Numbered from the stretch's first letter, positions 51,023-60,266 are shown. The stretch is DNA of 64,000 nucleotides from Mesorhizobium sp. M1C.F.Ca.ET.210.01.1.1 (GCF_004791585.1 NZ_SRUU01000007.1:1-64000), one strand, 5' to 3'. Translations and numbers: made by a program. Notes: generated from the letters alone by a model not told the origin.

Positions 51023-52126
51023 TCAGGTGTTGAACTTGAACAGCATGATGTCGCCGTCCTGGACGACATACTCCTTGCCTTCATCGCGCGCCTTGCCGGC
51101 TTCCTTGGCCGCCACTTCACCGCCCAGCGTGACGAAGTCGTTGTAGGAGATCGTCTGGGCGCGGATGAAGCCGCGCTCGAAGTCGGTGTGAATGACGCCG
51201 GCGGCTTGCGGTGCCTTGTCGCCTTTGTGGATCGTCCAGGCGCGCGTCTCCTTCGGCCCGACGGTGAAATAGGTAATGAGGTGCAGCAGTTCGTAGCCGG
51301 CGCGGATCACCTTGTTGAGGCCCGGCTCGTCGAGACCAAGCGAGGCAAGGAATTCCATTTCCTCCTCGTCGGAGAGCTGAGCGACTTCCGCCTCGATCGC
51401 GGCGGAGATCACCACCGTGCCGGCGCCTTGTGCGGCCGCCATTGTCTCCACCGCCCTGGTGTGCTCGTTGCCGGTGGCGGCGTCGGCCTCGGCGACGTTG
51501 CAGACGTAGAGAACGGGATGCGACGTCAACAGGTTCAGCCCCTGCAGGATGCGCAGGTCCTCCGGCGCGATGCCCTTGAGCAGGAAGCGCGTCGGCTTGC
51601 CGGCCTGCAGCAATTCGAGCGCCGCCTCCATCATCGGCAGCACGGCCATCGCTTCCTTGTCCTTGCCGGCGGCGCGCTTGCGGATCTGGACGATGCGGCG
51701 CTCGAGGCTATCGAGGTCGGCGAGCATCAGCTCCGTCTCGACCGTCTCGGCATCGGCGACCGGATCGATGCGGCCCTCGACATGGGTGATGTCGTCATCC
51801 TCGAAGCAGCGCAGCACATGGACGATGGCGTCGACCTCGCGGATGTTGGCGAGGAACTGGTTGCCCAGACCTTCGCCCTTGGAGGCGCCGCGCACCAGGC
51901 CAGCGATATCGACGAAGGAGATGCGGGTCGGGATGATCTCCTTCGACTTGCCGATGGCGGCGATCTTCTGCAGGCGCGGATCGGGCACCGCCACCTCGCC
52001 GGTGTTCGGCTCGATGGTGCAGAAAGGATAATTGGCGGCCTGCGCGGCGGCCGTTCTGGTCAAGGCGTTGAACAGCGTCGACTTGCCGACGTTGGGCAAG
52101 CCAACGATGCCACATTTGAAACCCAT
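51023..52126 (-). CDS. ychF: Redox-regulated ATPase YchF (Obg-related)
   Basis: 367 residues. G1 is GLPNVGKST, G2/G3 region NYPFCTIEPN and DIAGLV; the specificity motif is NVAE instead of NKxD, the feature that makes YchF prefer ATP. A helical insertion and a C-terminal TGS domain follow. It associates with ribosomes and affects stress and translation fidelity. Last gene of rplY-pth-ychF, 93 bp after pth. Confidence 0.96.
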   Translation of the reverse strand: MGFKCGIVGLPNVGKSTLFNALTRTAAAQAANYPFCTIEPNTGEVAVPDPRLQKIAAIGKSKEIIPTRISFVDIAGLVRGASKGEGLGNQFLANIREVDAIVHVLRCFEDDDITHVEGRIDPVADAETVETELMLADLDSLERRIVQIRKRAAGKDKEAMAVLPMMEAALELLQAGKPTRFLLKGIAPEDLRILQGLNLLTSHPVLYVCNVAEADAATGNEHTRAVETMAAAQGAGTVVISAAIEAEVAQLSDEEEMEFLASLGLDEPGLNKVIRAGYELLHLITYFTVGPKETRAWTIHKGDKAPQAAGVIHTDFERGFIRAQTISYNDFVTLGGEVAAKEAGKARDEGKEYVVQDGDIMLFKFNT

Positions 52127-52219
52127 TTTATCCGGTCCTATCGGGAATTCGAAATTTGGTGAGGGCTATGGGCGAAAGCGCGGACGATCGTCAAGCCCTC
52201 GGCGGGATCGTTTCGAGGC

Positions 52220-52951
52220 TCAGTCTTTTCCGAAGAGCTTCTTCAGCATCGCGGCCATCGGGCCGCTTTCGGGGACCTTCGGCGCCGGCTGCTGCGGACG
52301 CGCCTGGCGGATGTGGCTCTGCTGTTTCGGCTGCTTCGGCGCCTTGGGCGGCGGCCGGTCGTCATCGCCGGTCGGCACGAGCTTTTCGCGCAGGGTGAGC
52401 GTGATGCGGTTCATGAAGGAATTGTCGTCGCCCTTGGCCAGCAGGCCTGCGTCATCGGCGATCGCGTCGAGCAACGCGTCCAGCCATTCACGGTCGGCCT
52501 TGGCGAAGTCGCCCAGCACGTGGCCGTGCACCATCTCCTTGACGCCCGGATGGCCGACGCCGATGCGTACGCGGCGATAGGCATTGCCGACATGCTGGTC
52601 GAGCGAGCGGATACCGTTGTGGCCGCCTGAACCGCCGCCAACCTTGACCCGGACCTTGCCGGCCGCAAGGTCGATCTCGTCATAGAAGACGGTGAGGGCC
52701 GATGGTTCGAGCTTGTAAAAGCGCAACGCTTCGCCGACCGACTGTCCGGACAGGTTCATGAAGGTCTGCGGCTTGATCAGCAGGACCTTCTCGCCGCCGA
52801 GCGTGCCTTCGGAAATCAGCCCCTGGAACTTCTTTGACCAGGGCGAAAAGGAATGGCGGCGGGCAATCGCGTCCGCCGCCATGAAGCCGACATTGTGCCG
52901 GTTGTTCTCATATTTCGCGCCCGGATTGCCGAGGCCTGCAAAGACAAGCAT
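52220..52951 (-). CDS. pth: Peptidyl-tRNA hydrolase
   Basis: 243 residues. The [20 protein letters not shown] segment holds the catalytic histidine (HNVGF) and the conserved asparagine; [12 protein letters not shown] and GVGHPG complete the family pattern. It recycles peptidyl-tRNA dropped from ribosomes. Residues after about 200 form a Pro/Gln/Lys-rich disordered tail typical of alphaproteobacterial Pth. It lies 24 bp downstream of rplY, the usual order. Confidence 0.96.
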   Translation of the reverse strand: MLVFAGLGNPGAKYENNRHNVGFMAADAIARRHSFSPWSKKFQGLISEGTLGGEKVLLIKPQTFMNLSGQSVGEALRFYKLEPSALTVFYDEIDLAAGKVRVKVGGGSGGHNGIRSLDQHVGNAYRRVRIGVGHPGVKEMVHGHVLGDFAKADREWLDALLDAIADDAGLLAKGDDNSFMNRITLTLREKLVPTGDDDRPPPKAPKQPKQQSHIRQARPQQPAPKVPESGPMAAMLKKLFGKD

Positions 52952-52975
52952 CGTCGCCTCCGGGCGCGGAAGAGA

Positions 52976-53620
52976 TTACTTCTCTTCGGCCGCGGGAGCC
53001 GCTGCTTCGGGCTCCGCCGCCTCGGTGGTCTCGGCCGCCTCCGGCTTCATCGCCGAGGAGCCGGCAATGGTCGCGATGGTGAAGTCGCGATCGGAGATCA
53101 CCGGCTTGACGCCGGCCGGCAGGACCACCGCCGAGATGTGGATCGAATCGCCGATGTCGGTGCCGGCGAGATCGACGGTGATGAATTCCGGGATCGCATT
53201 GGCCGGGCAGTGGAACTCGACTTCGTGGCGAACGATGTTGAGCACGCCGCCGCGCTTGATGCCGGGCGACTTGTCCTCGTTGATGAAGTGGACGGGCACG
53301 TCGACGTTCACCTCGGTGTCCTTGCCGATGCGCAGGAAGTCGACATGGACCGGGAAGTCCTTGACCGGGTCGAGCTGGAAGTCCTTCGGCAGGACCTGGA
53401 TCTTCTTGCCTTCGACATCGATCGTGGCGACCGTGGTCAGGAACCCGCCGCCGTGGATCTTGTAGAAGACGTCCTTGTAGTTGAGCGCAATCGCCAGGGG
53501 AGGCTGCTTGTCGCCATAAATAACTGCAGGCACTTTACCGTTGCGACGAACTGCACGGGCGGACCCCTTACCGACCTGTTCGCGCGCTTCGGCCTTGAGC
53601 TCGTAAGTATCGTGGCTCAT
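52976..53620 (-). CDS. rplY: 50S ribosomal protein L25 (CTC-type)
   Basis: 214 residues: an L25 5S-rRNA-binding N-domain ([20 protein letters not shown]) followed by the TL5/CTC C-terminal domain and an Ala/Glu-rich acidic tail. AAAGGAAAT stands before the ATG. First gene of rplY-pth-ychF, behind a sigma-70-type promoter and a roughly 180-nt leader carrying a long hairpin next to the ribosome-binding site. Confidence 0.96.
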   Translation of the reverse strand: MSHDTYELKAEAREQVGKGSARAVRRNGKVPAVIYGDKQPPLAIALNYKDVFYKIHGGGFLTTVATIDVEGKKIQVLPKDFQLDPVKDFPVHVDFLRIGKDTEVNVDVPVHFINEDKSPGIKRGGVLNIVRHEVEFHCPANAIPEFITVDLAGTDIGDSIHISAVVLPAGVKPVISDRDFTIATIAGSSAMKPEAAETTEAAEPEAAAPAAEEK

Positions 53621-53646
53621 GGCATTTCCTTTCGCGTGTTATGGAG

Positions 53647-53677
53647 CGTTTGCGGCGGGCAAGCCCGTCCGTAAACG
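53647..53677 (-). promoter_or_regulatory. Leader hairpin next to the rplY ribosome-binding site
   Basis: Arms CGTTT and AAACG enclose a further GC-rich stem CGGGC, TT, GCCCG, giving a 31-nt hairpin with two small internal bulges. It ends 27 nt before the rplY ATG. Position suits translational autoregulation by L25 or a transcript-stability element (inference). Confidence 0.4.
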
Positions 53678-53805
53678 TCGAAAGCCGTCACGGCCTTGCA
53701 GGGTCGGTCCAAACGCCTTTGGCTGTCCAAACGCTTTTGGGGATCATGCAGGCCCGGCCGGCCTTCCTCCGCGTTGCCTCCAAGGGTGTCTACGCGGGTG
53801 GCGGC

Positions 53806-53834
53806 TCTATAGCGGAAGGCGGGCGAGGGCGCAA
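53806..53834 (-). promoter_or_regulatory. Promoter of the rplY-pth-ychF operon
   Basis: On the minus strand: TTGCGC, exactly 17 bp, TATAGA. This is a good rhizobial housekeeping promoter with a strong -10. Transcription would begin near 53800, giving a leader of about 180 nt. Confidence 0.6.
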
Positions 53835-54058
53835 GCCGTTGAGCTGGAAGCCTTGGCCTGGGTTTCAGTAAGATATCCGGCCTGTCTGCGCAATGTGGTC
53901 AACGCTTCCTCCTGGCGCTCCACCCTGCCTCGAGCGGCGCCTCCCGATTGGTTGTGATCGGGCGAGTTGCGCCAAGCCTCATTTACTTTCGCGATGTAGC
54001 ATCCGGCGGTTTTCAATCGTCCTATGGATCGACTCTCGAAGGACCTTTGGAGCCCGAC

Positions 54059-54712
54059 ATGAAACTTCTGTTCAGCCGCAATCCCAATCCTCGCCTCGCC
54101 GTCGCGGTGGCGCGTCACCTCAAAGCGGAGATCGCATTTGAATTCGCATCGCCCATGGCGCCGGGGCAGGCCGAACGCTATCGCGCGCTCAACCCCAATT
54201 TGACATTGCCTATACTGGCCGGCTCGGGATGGAGCCTGTGGGAAGCCGACGCCATTGCCTGCCGGCTATCGCGCGACGTTGGCTCGGATTTCTGGCGCAG
54301 CGGGGACGACGAGCCGGACATGATCCGCTGGCTGAGCTGGGCCAAGGAGCGGTTCGCCTTCGCTTGCGACATGGTGCACTTCGAGCGCGGGACCAAGCAG
54401 CGCTATGGGCTGGGTCCGATCAATCAGGCGCTGGTCGAGGAGGGGCTGAAGCAGTTCCATGCGGCAGCGACAGTCCTCGAGCCCGAGCTTTCCGGGCGCG
54501 AGTGGCTGGTCGGCAATTCCGTCTCCTACGCCGATTTCCGCATGGCGACGTTCCTGCCCTTCAACGATGCCGCCGGATTGCCGCTCGACGATTACCCGTC
54601 GATCCGCCGCTGGTATCGCCGGCTGGAGGCGATCGACGCCTGGCGCGACCCGTTCCAGGGTCTGGAGGCGCCACCACTGCCGCCGGCCAACAGCGAAGCC
54701 CTGCCGGACTGA
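54059..54712 (+). CDS. Glutathione S-transferase family protein
   Basis: 217 residues with a thioredoxin-like N-domain (MKLLFSRNPNPRLAVAVARH, LPIL at the cis-proline, WEADAIACRLS) and an all-helical C-domain (WLVGNSVSYADFRMATFLPF). The conserved N-capping SYADF motif is intact. ATG 54059 with GGAG at 6 nt is preferred; the frame is open upstream. A cytosolic glutathione-dependent enzyme of unknown substrate. A 247-bp gap separates it from the organosulfur cluster, so membership there is doubtful. Confidence 0.9.
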   Translation: MKLLFSRNPNPRLAVAVARHLKAEIAFEFASPMAPGQAERYRALNPNLTLPILAGSGWSLWEADAIACRLSRDVGSDFWRSGDDEPDMIRWLSWAKERFAFACDMVHFERGTKQRYGLGPINQALVEEGLKQFHAAATVLEPELSGREWLVGNSVSYADFRMATFLPFNDAAGLPLDDYPSIRRWYRRLEAIDAWRDPFQGLEAPPLPPANSEALPD

Positions 54713-54959
54713 GCACGGATCGGAACGGATTCTCGCGCAGGGCGGGCGCCGCGGAGGCCCGCCGATCCTAGGCGGAAACGGCCGATACCGCGCCGTCCCG
54801 GCGACGGGGCGCAGGCCGGAACTTCGCATCCGCTGAACCAATCGGCGGCGAAAGGACGCAAACCCAATCCCTCTGCCGGGCCCGTTTTGAAATCTTCTCG
54901 CTCATTTAATTCTATAAAATCGGTAGGCTTAATGAATAAACGCCGCGAGGAGAACCGAG

Positions 54960-55517
54960 ATGACGAAGAAGCTGGTGGTGGGGATATCCGGCAACCTGAC
55001 CCGTCCGTCGAAGACCAAGGCATTCATCAGCCACATTGCTGGCGAAGTCGCCGGCCGGATCGGCGCGACCTCGAAGGTCTTCGACATCGAGGATCTCGGT
55101 CCATCGCTTCTTCAAGCAAGACGCATCGGCGAACTCGACACGGCCGCCCGCGACATTGTTGAACAACTGCTTCGCGCCGATGTGCTGGTGGCGGGGTCGC
55201 CGACCTTCAAAGGCAGTTACACAGGCCTCTTCAAGCACTTGTTCGATCTTCTCGATCCGGCGTCGCTGCGTGGAAAGCCGGTCATTCTGGCGGCCACGGG
55301 CGGTGGCGAACGTCATTCGCTGATCGTCGAGCACCAACTGCGGCCATTGTTCGGCTTCTTCGAAGCGCTGACCATGCCGACGGTCATCTACGCCTCCGAC
55401 AAGGATTTTGCCGACGGCGTCCTGGCGTCGGAAGCCATCCATGCCCGCGCCCGGCAGGCTGTCGCCGAGGTTGTCAACGTCGTTGGCGCCTCCCGCAGCG
55501 TCGGCCTCGCCGCCTGA
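54960..55517 (+). CDS. NADH-dependent FMN reductase (SsuE/MsuE type)
   Basis: 185 residues of the flavodoxin-like NAD(P)H:FMN reductase family: VVGISGNLTRPSKT near the N-terminus and GSPTFKGSYTGLFKHLFDLL. It supplies reduced FMN to the flavin monooxygenase encoded 36 bp downstream. GAGGAG precedes the ATG. An AT-rich upstream stretch (54900-54930) with TATAAA at 54913 probably holds the cluster promoter; sulfur-starvation control is likely by analogy with ssu operons (inference). Confidence 0.9.
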   Translation: MTKKLVVGISGNLTRPSKTKAFISHIAGEVAGRIGATSKVFDIEDLGPSLLQARRIGELDTAARDIVEQLLRADVLVAGSPTFKGSYTGLFKHLFDLLDPASLRGKPVILAATGGGERHSLIVEHQLRPLFGFFEALTMPTVIYASDKDFADGVLASEAIHARARQAVAEVVNVVGASRSVGLAA

Positions 55518-55553
55518 CTCCGAAGCAACCGTTTCGAACGCAAGGATCCAGCC

Positions 55554-56918
55554 ATGACCAGCCCCAGCAAGTCCAGACAGATCAAGCTCGGCGCATTTCT
55601 GCCCGGCGGCGGCCAGCATGTCGCGGCGTGGCGCCATCCGGACTCGCCGGCCGACGGCGCGACCAATTTGGAGTTCCACAAAAAGCTGGCGCTGACTGCC
55701 GAGCGCGGCCTGTTCGACGCCTATTTCCTGGCCGACAATCTGACAGTCGGTCTCGGCGCCCGCGAAGGCGGCAACGCCAAGATCGCGGGTTTCGAACCGG
55801 TGACGCTGTTTGCGGCGCTGGCGCCGCTGACGACGCATCTCGGCTTCATCGCCACGGCTTCGACCACCTATGAGGAGCCTTACACGCTCGCCCGCAAATT
55901 CGCTTCGCTCGACCTTTTGTCGAATGGCCGGGCCGGCTGGAACGTCGTGACCTCCGCCGGCGACGACACGGCGCGCAACTTCAATCGCGACGTCCAGCCC
56001 AACCATGCCGAGCGCTACGCGCGGGCGCATGAGCATGTCGAGACCGTCAAGGCGCTGTGGGACAGCTGGGAAGACGACGCCTTCATCCGCGACAAGAAGA
56101 GCGGCCGCTTCTACGACAAGGACAAGCTGCACGATATCAACCACAAGGGCGAGCATTTCAGCGTCAAGGGCCCGCTCAACGTGCCGCGCCCGGTGCAGGG
56201 CCACCCGGTGGTGGTGCAGGCGGGCCAGTCCGAGGACGGTCGCGGGCTCGCCGCGAGCTCGGCCGAGGTGATCTTCACGGCGCACCAGAATCTGGCCTCC
56301 GCGCAGGAATTCTACCGCGACATCAAGGCGCGCGTGGCGGCGGCCGACCGCGATCCGGCACAGGTGCTGATCATGCCTGGCGTGGCGCCTTTCGTCGGCC
56401 GCACCGAAGAGGAGGCCCGCGCGAAATACCAGCAATTGAACGACCTTATCCTGCCCGAGGACGGCGTGGCGCTACTCAACGCGCTTGCCGGCCAGACGCT
56501 CGACCTCCGGGATTACCCGCTCGACGGGCCGCTGCCGGTAGCCAAGGAAACCGAAGGCATGAAGAGCCGGCAGGCGCTGATCCGCCAGATCGCCGACGCG
56601 CACAACTTTACGATCCGACAGCTCTATCAATGGGTGGCGACCGCGCGTGGTCACTACACCGTGATCGGCAGCGCCACGCAGGTGGCCGACCAGCTGGAAC
56701 AATGGTTCACCAGCGAAGCCGCCGACGGCTTCAACATCCTGCCGCCATGGCTGCCCGGCGCGCTCGACGATTTCGTCGACCTGGTCATCCCTGAACTGCA
56801 GCGCCGCGGCCTGTTCCGCACCGCCTATGAAGGCAGGACGCTGCGCGAGAATCTCGGCCTCAGGAGGCCACAGAACCCATGGACGGCCGCCCGTTCGACG
56901 GTGCTCGCAGCCGAATGA
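55554..56918 (+). CDS. LLM flavin-dependent monooxygenase (NtaA/SnaA/DszA type)
   Basis: 454 residues of the bacterial luciferase-like TIM barrel, in the larger NtaA/SnaA/SoxA(DszA) subfamily rather than SsuD: RKFASLDLLSNGRAGWNVVTS, the HEHVETVKALWDSWEDDAF segment and VVVQAGQSEDGRGLAA are typical. It would use FMNH2 and O2 to cleave C-S or C-N bonds of an imported organosulfur compound. Between the FMN reductase and the SsuCAB-like transporter. Substrate (sulfonate, sulfone, dibenzothiophene-like or NTA-like) cannot be fixed from sequence. Confidence 0.92.
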   Translation: MTSPSKSRQIKLGAFLPGGGQHVAAWRHPDSPADGATNLEFHKKLALTAERGLFDAYFLADNLTVGLGAREGGNAKIAGFEPVTLFAALAPLTTHLGFIATASTTYEEPYTLARKFASLDLLSNGRAGWNVVTSAGDDTARNFNRDVQPNHAERYARAHEHVETVKALWDSWEDDAFIRDKKSGRFYDKDKLHDINHKGEHFSVKGPLNVPRPVQGHPVVVQAGQSEDGRGLAASSAEVIFTAHQNLASAQEFYRDIKARVAAADRDPAQVLIMPGVAPFVGRTEEEARAKYQQLNDLILPEDGVALLNALAGQTLDLRDYPLDGPLPVAKETEGMKSRQALIRQIADAHNFTIRQLYQWVATARGHYTVIGSATQVADQLEQWFTSEAADGFNILPPWLPGALDDFVDLVIPELQRRGLFRTAYEGRTLRENLGLRRPQNPWTAARSTVLAAE

Positions 56919-56943
56919 TCCTCCGAAAAGGAAAGGCAAGACG

Positions 56944-57792
56944 ATGACTTTGCAGCACATCGAAAGGCCGGTTGGCATCGGCAGGCATGAGGGCGGCAAT
57001 GGCTTCGGCACGGAGGCTGCGCGGCTGGCCGGCCGCACCTCGGCGCGCATCCTGTCGCGCTACGGCGTGCTTCTCGGCTTCCTGGCGCTCTGGCAGGTGG
57101 CGGCAAGCAGCGGCTGGGTCAACGCGGCGGTGCTGCCGCCGGTCGACACGATCGTCGCAGCACTCTGGAAGGGTCTCGCCGGCGGCAGCCTGCTCGGCGA
57201 CATCGCCATCAGCCTGCAGCGTGCTGGTATCGCGTTCGCGGCGGCGGTGGTCGTCGCCATTCCGCTCGGCCTGGTCATGGGCCAGGTGCAGGCCGTGGAG
57301 ACGGCGCTCGACCCGATCCTGCAGCTCTTCCGCCAGACCTCGGCGCTGGCGCTCTACCCGGTGTTCATCCTGCTGCTGGGACTGGGCGAGGCTTCCAAGG
57401 TGTTCGTCATCTTCTGGGCGACACTGTTTCCGCTGCTCCTCAACACCATCAGCGGCGTGAAAGAGGTCGACCCGAAGTTGCTCGAAATGGCGCGGGTCTA
57501 CGGCGCCCGGCGGCTTACCATATTCCGACGCGTCGTGCTGCCTGGCGCCGTGCCCTCGATCTTTGTCGGCTTGAGACTCGGCGCCACCACCGCGCTGCTG
57601 CTGCTGATCGCCTCGGAAATGATCGGCGCCAACAAGGGCATCGGCTTCCAGGTGATGAATGCGCAGTACAACTTCCAGATCCCGCTGATGTTCGCGGCGA
57701 TCGTCATCCTTGCGGCGCTCGGCCTGATCGCCAACCAGGCGCTGGTCAGCCTGCAGCGTCGGCTCTGCCGCTGGAGCAGCACCGTCGGCTAG
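56944..57792 (+). CDS. ABC transporter permease, SsuC/TauC type
   Basis: 282 residues with about six transmembrane helices from residue 37. The coupling motif is MARVYGARRLTIFRRVVLPGAVPS (EAA loop). Family members import sulfonates, taurine or nitrate; the neighbours point to an organosulfur compound. ATG 56944 follows AAAGGAAAGG. It lies 25 bp after the monooxygenase gene. Confidence 0.92.
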   Translation: MTLQHIERPVGIGRHEGGNGFGTEAARLAGRTSARILSRYGVLLGFLALWQVAASSGWVNAAVLPPVDTIVAALWKGLAGGSLLGDIAISLQRAGIAFAAAVVVAIPLGLVMGQVQAVETALDPILQLFRQTSALALYPVFILLLGLGEASKVFVIFWATLFPLLLNTISGVKEVDPKLLEMARVYGARRLTIFRRVVLPGAVPSIFVGLRLGATTALLLLIASEMIGANKGIGFQVMNAQYNFQIPLMFAAIVILAALGLIANQALVSLQRRLCRWSSTVG

Positions 57793-57839
57793 GCAGCCAA
57801 TCTTCCACTGTCACTGTTGAAACCATGAAAGGCCGGACC

Positions 57840-58838
57840 ATGACCATCACACGCCGTTCGCTTCTCTTGCGTGCACCGCTTGCCGCCGGCATCATCGCCG
57901 CCGGTCTGCCTTCGATCGCACGCTCGCAAGCCGCCTCCGTCAAGATCCGCTACCTTGCCAGCCGAGGCGGCTTCTCCCCGCATGAGCTCGCCGCTGAGCT
58001 CGGCTATTTCGAGGGCCTCGGCATCGAGCTCGAAGATGTCGGCTATTCTGGCGGCGGCCCGGAATCGCTGTTCGCGCTTGCTTCCGGCAGTGTCGATCTG
58101 GGTTCGGCCGCCACGCCGGCCGTGATCAACTCGATTGCCGGCGGTAACGACTTCGTCGCGGCCTATCCGAGCAACGGCATCAACAGCCAAGTCAAAAGCG
58201 TCTTCTATGTGCTCGAGGACAGCCCGATCAAATCGATCGCCGACATCGCCGGCAAGACGATCTCGGTCAACACGCTTGGCGCCCATCTCGACTACACGGT
58301 GCGCGAGGCGCTGCGCAGCGTCGGCCTGCCGCCGGACGCAGCCAAGCTGGTCGTGGTGCCGGGGCCGCAGCTCGAGCAGACCTTGCGCTCGAAGCAGGTC
58401 GATGTCGCGGGGCTCGGCTACTGGCAGGCGACGTTCGCCGGGCAGTTGGTCGCCAATGGCGGCGTGCGCGGCGTCTTCAACGACACCGACGTGCTCGGCG
58501 AGATTGCCGGCGGTTTCATTGTGCTGCGGCGCGATTTCATCGCCGCCAATCCCGACACCGCCCGCAACTTCGTCGAGCAATCCGCGCGTGCCGCCGACTG
58601 GTCCCGGGAAAATCCCGACGGTGCGCGCAAGGTGCTCGCCGACGTCCTCAACAAACGCGGTGAGAATGGCGACCTGGCGCGCTACTGGACCGGTTTCGGC
58701 CTGCGCGAAAAGGCGGCGGTCACGAACCGCGACGTCGACTTCTGGGTGAGCATTCTCGAGCGTGACGGCCGCCTGCCGAAAGGCAAGCTAAAGGCCGCCG
58801 ACATCCTCTACCGTCGGGGCGAAACCAAGACCAATTGA
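57840..58838 (+). CDS. ABC transporter substrate-binding protein, SsuA type
   Basis: 332 residues from ATG 57840 (MTITRRSLLLRAPLAAG), with a Tat-like twin-arginine leader and cleavage near ARSQA. The mature protein has the NMT1/SsuA-type periplasmic fold (GGFSPHELAAELGYFEGLGIE). An ATG at 57825 is in frame but AAAGG favours 57840. It delivers the sulfur compound to the permease. Confidence 0.92.
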   Translation: MTITRRSLLLRAPLAAGIIAAGLPSIARSQAASVKIRYLASRGGFSPHELAAELGYFEGLGIELEDVGYSGGGPESLFALASGSVDLGSAATPAVINSIAGGNDFVAAYPSNGINSQVKSVFYVLEDSPIKSIADIAGKTISVNTLGAHLDYTVREALRSVGLPPDAAKLVVVPGPQLEQTLRSKQVDVAGLGYWQATFAGQLVANGGVRGVFNDTDVLGEIAGGFIVLRRDFIAANPDTARNFVEQSARAADWSRENPDGARKVLADVLNKRGENGDLARYWTGFGLREKAAVTNRDVDFWVSILERDGRLPKGKLKAADILYRRGETKTN

Positions 58839-58855
58839 ACAGGGAGGCTGGCGCC

Positions 58856-59617
58856 ATGGCTATCGCACGCGGCGGCGAGGTCACGATACGCGACCTGTCG
58901 AAATCCTTCAGCCTCGGTGGGCGCCAGCTTGCCGTGCTGCGCTCGCTCAACCTCGACATCCGCTCCGGCGAATGCCTGGTCATCGTCGGCGCCAGCGGTT
59001 CCGGCAAGACGACGCTGCTGCGCATCCTGGCCGGGCTGGAGAGAGCCGATGGCGGCGCCGTTGCCATCGACGGGAGAAAGATCGAGGGCGTCGGCGAGGA
59101 GCGGGCGGTGATCTTCCAGGAGCCGCGGCTGCTGCCCTGGCTGACCGTGCTCGGCAATGTCGCCTTCGGCCTGGAAGTGCGCGGCGTGCCCAAGGCGGAA
59201 GCCGAGAGGCGGGCGCGCTTCTATATCGCGCTGGTTGGCCTGGCCGAATTCAGCGATGCCTATCCGAGGCAGCTTTCGGGCGGGATGGCGCAGCGCGTCG
59301 GCATTGCCAGGGCGCTGACAGTGCAGCCGGAGATCCTGCTGCTCGACGAACCGCTCGGCGCGCTCGACGCCATGACCAAAATCTCCATGCAGGAGGAACT
59401 GGCGCGCATCTGGAGCGAGGAGAACGTCACCATGGTTGTGGTCACGCATGATCTCGAAGAAGCGATCTATCTGGCCGACCGGGTGCTGATCCTGCCCAAG
59501 GAAAAGGGCGGCGCGGCACGGCTGATCGATGTCGACCTGCGGCGCCCGCGCGACCGCAGCGAAAGCCGCTTCGTGCGCTACCGCGAAGAGCTGCTGCGCG
59601 AGTTCGGCCTGCACTAA
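58856..59617 (+). CDS. ABC transporter ATP-binding protein, SsuB type
   Basis: 253 residues. Walker A GASGSGKTT, Q-loop FQEPRLLPW, signature LSGGMAQRV, Walker B LLLDEPLGALD and H-loop VVTHDLEEA identify an SsuB/TauB-class ATPase. ATG 58856 with AGGGAGG upstream is used. Last gene of the five-gene cluster; an inverted repeat at 59702-59772 separates it from the convergent MarR-type gene. Confidence 0.93.
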   Translation: MAIARGGEVTIRDLSKSFSLGGRQLAVLRSLNLDIRSGECLVIVGASGSGKTTLLRILAGLERADGGAVAIDGRKIEGVGEERAVIFQEPRLLPWLTVLGNVAFGLEVRGVPKAEAERRARFYIALVGLAEFSDAYPRQLSGGMAQRVGIARALTVQPEILLLDEPLGALDAMTKISMQEELARIWSEENVTMVVVTHDLEEAIYLADRVLILPKEKGGAARLIDVDLRRPRDRSESRFVRYREELLREFGLH

Positions 59618-59701
59618 AATGTAATGATAATCAGGCGATGGCGGCCTCGAACGGCTATTTCCTGCGCTCCTACGGCCGGCACAGACCGGTACTCGCATAC
59701 C

Positions 59702-59772
59702 CAAAGTGCGTTCCGTTCCGGTTCTCGGACCTCGCACTTCTCGGCCCGACCTGACGGGAATCTCAACGCACT
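59702..59772. repeat. Inverted repeat between convergent genes (family C-like)
   Basis: AAAGTGCGTT (59702-59711) and AACGCACTTT (59763-59772) are perfect 10-bp arms around 51 nt; GGGAATCTCAACGCAC resembles the right arm of family C at 38432. It abuts the stop codon of the OhrR-like gene and may terminate both transcripts. The 155-bp gap holds no gene. Confidence 0.45.
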
Positions 59773-60216
59773 TTAAGCTGCGCCCACCGTCTGGCCAGCG
59801 CTCAAAGCATCGCGCAGCGCCTGGATTTGCCGGTTCAGGGCATCGAGCTCAGTCAGCGTCATGCCCGAGCGCTCGATCAGGGTCTCGTTCAGGCAATTGC
59901 ACTGCACGAGCAGCTCTCGTCCAGCGGCGGTCAGGTCGACCTGCACCTGGCGCTCGTCGGTCTTGTTGCGCAGGCGGGTGACCAGGCCAGCCTGCTCCAT
60001 GCGTTTCACCAGGGGCGTGATGGTGCTCGATTCCAGGGCGAGCCGGTGCGCGATGCCGCCGACCGACATGCCGTCCGCCTCGCCCAGCGCATTGAGCACC
60101 AGATATTGCGGATAGGTGATCCCCATCGCGTCCAGCATCGGCTTGTAGGCACGATTGATTGTCATGCTGGTGGCGTAAAGCGTGAAACAGAGCTGGTTGT
60201 CCAAGGGAAGAGGCAC
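59773..60216 (-). CDS. OhrR-like MarR-family redox repressor
   Basis: 147 residues. The N-terminus MPLPLDNQLCFTLYA carries C10 at the position of the peroxide-sensing cysteine of OhrR (C22 in Xanthomonas). C106 and C108 near the C-terminus could form the resolving disulfide. The winged helix is MSVGGIAHRLALESSTITPLVKRMEQAGLV. Likely an organic-hydroperoxide or electrophile sensor repressing the divergent hydrolase gene and itself. No ohr gene is adjacent, which makes the target unusual. Confidence 0.85.
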   Translation of the reverse strand: MPLPLDNQLCFTLYATSMTINRAYKPMLDAMGITYPQYLVLNALGEADGMSVGGIAHRLALESSTITPLVKRMEQAGLVTRLRNKTDERQVQVDLTAAGRELLVQCNCLNETLIERSGMTLTELDALNRQIQALRDALSAGQTVGAA

Positions 60217-60266
60217 GACGCGTTCCTTTTGCCGACGGTGCTCTGATTATGTACCACGGAAAATGT

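Larger units (their letters stand above)
53621..54058. other. 438-bp divergent intergenic region between rplY and the GST gene
   Basis: The rplY side holds a promoter (53806-53834) and a leader. The leader contains a direct repeat (GTCCAAACGCC/TTTTGG at about 53707 and 53726) and a possible 19-codon frame with two Trp-Thr pairs, without a good ribosome-binding site. The GST side (53850-54058) shows no strong promoter and no further gene. Confidence 0.5.

Noticed and set aside
53621..53800. 19-codon frame with Trp-Thr pairs in the rplY leader considered as an attenuation peptide
   Set aside because: No usable Shine-Dalgarno and no following terminator; kept only as a remark within the leader finding.
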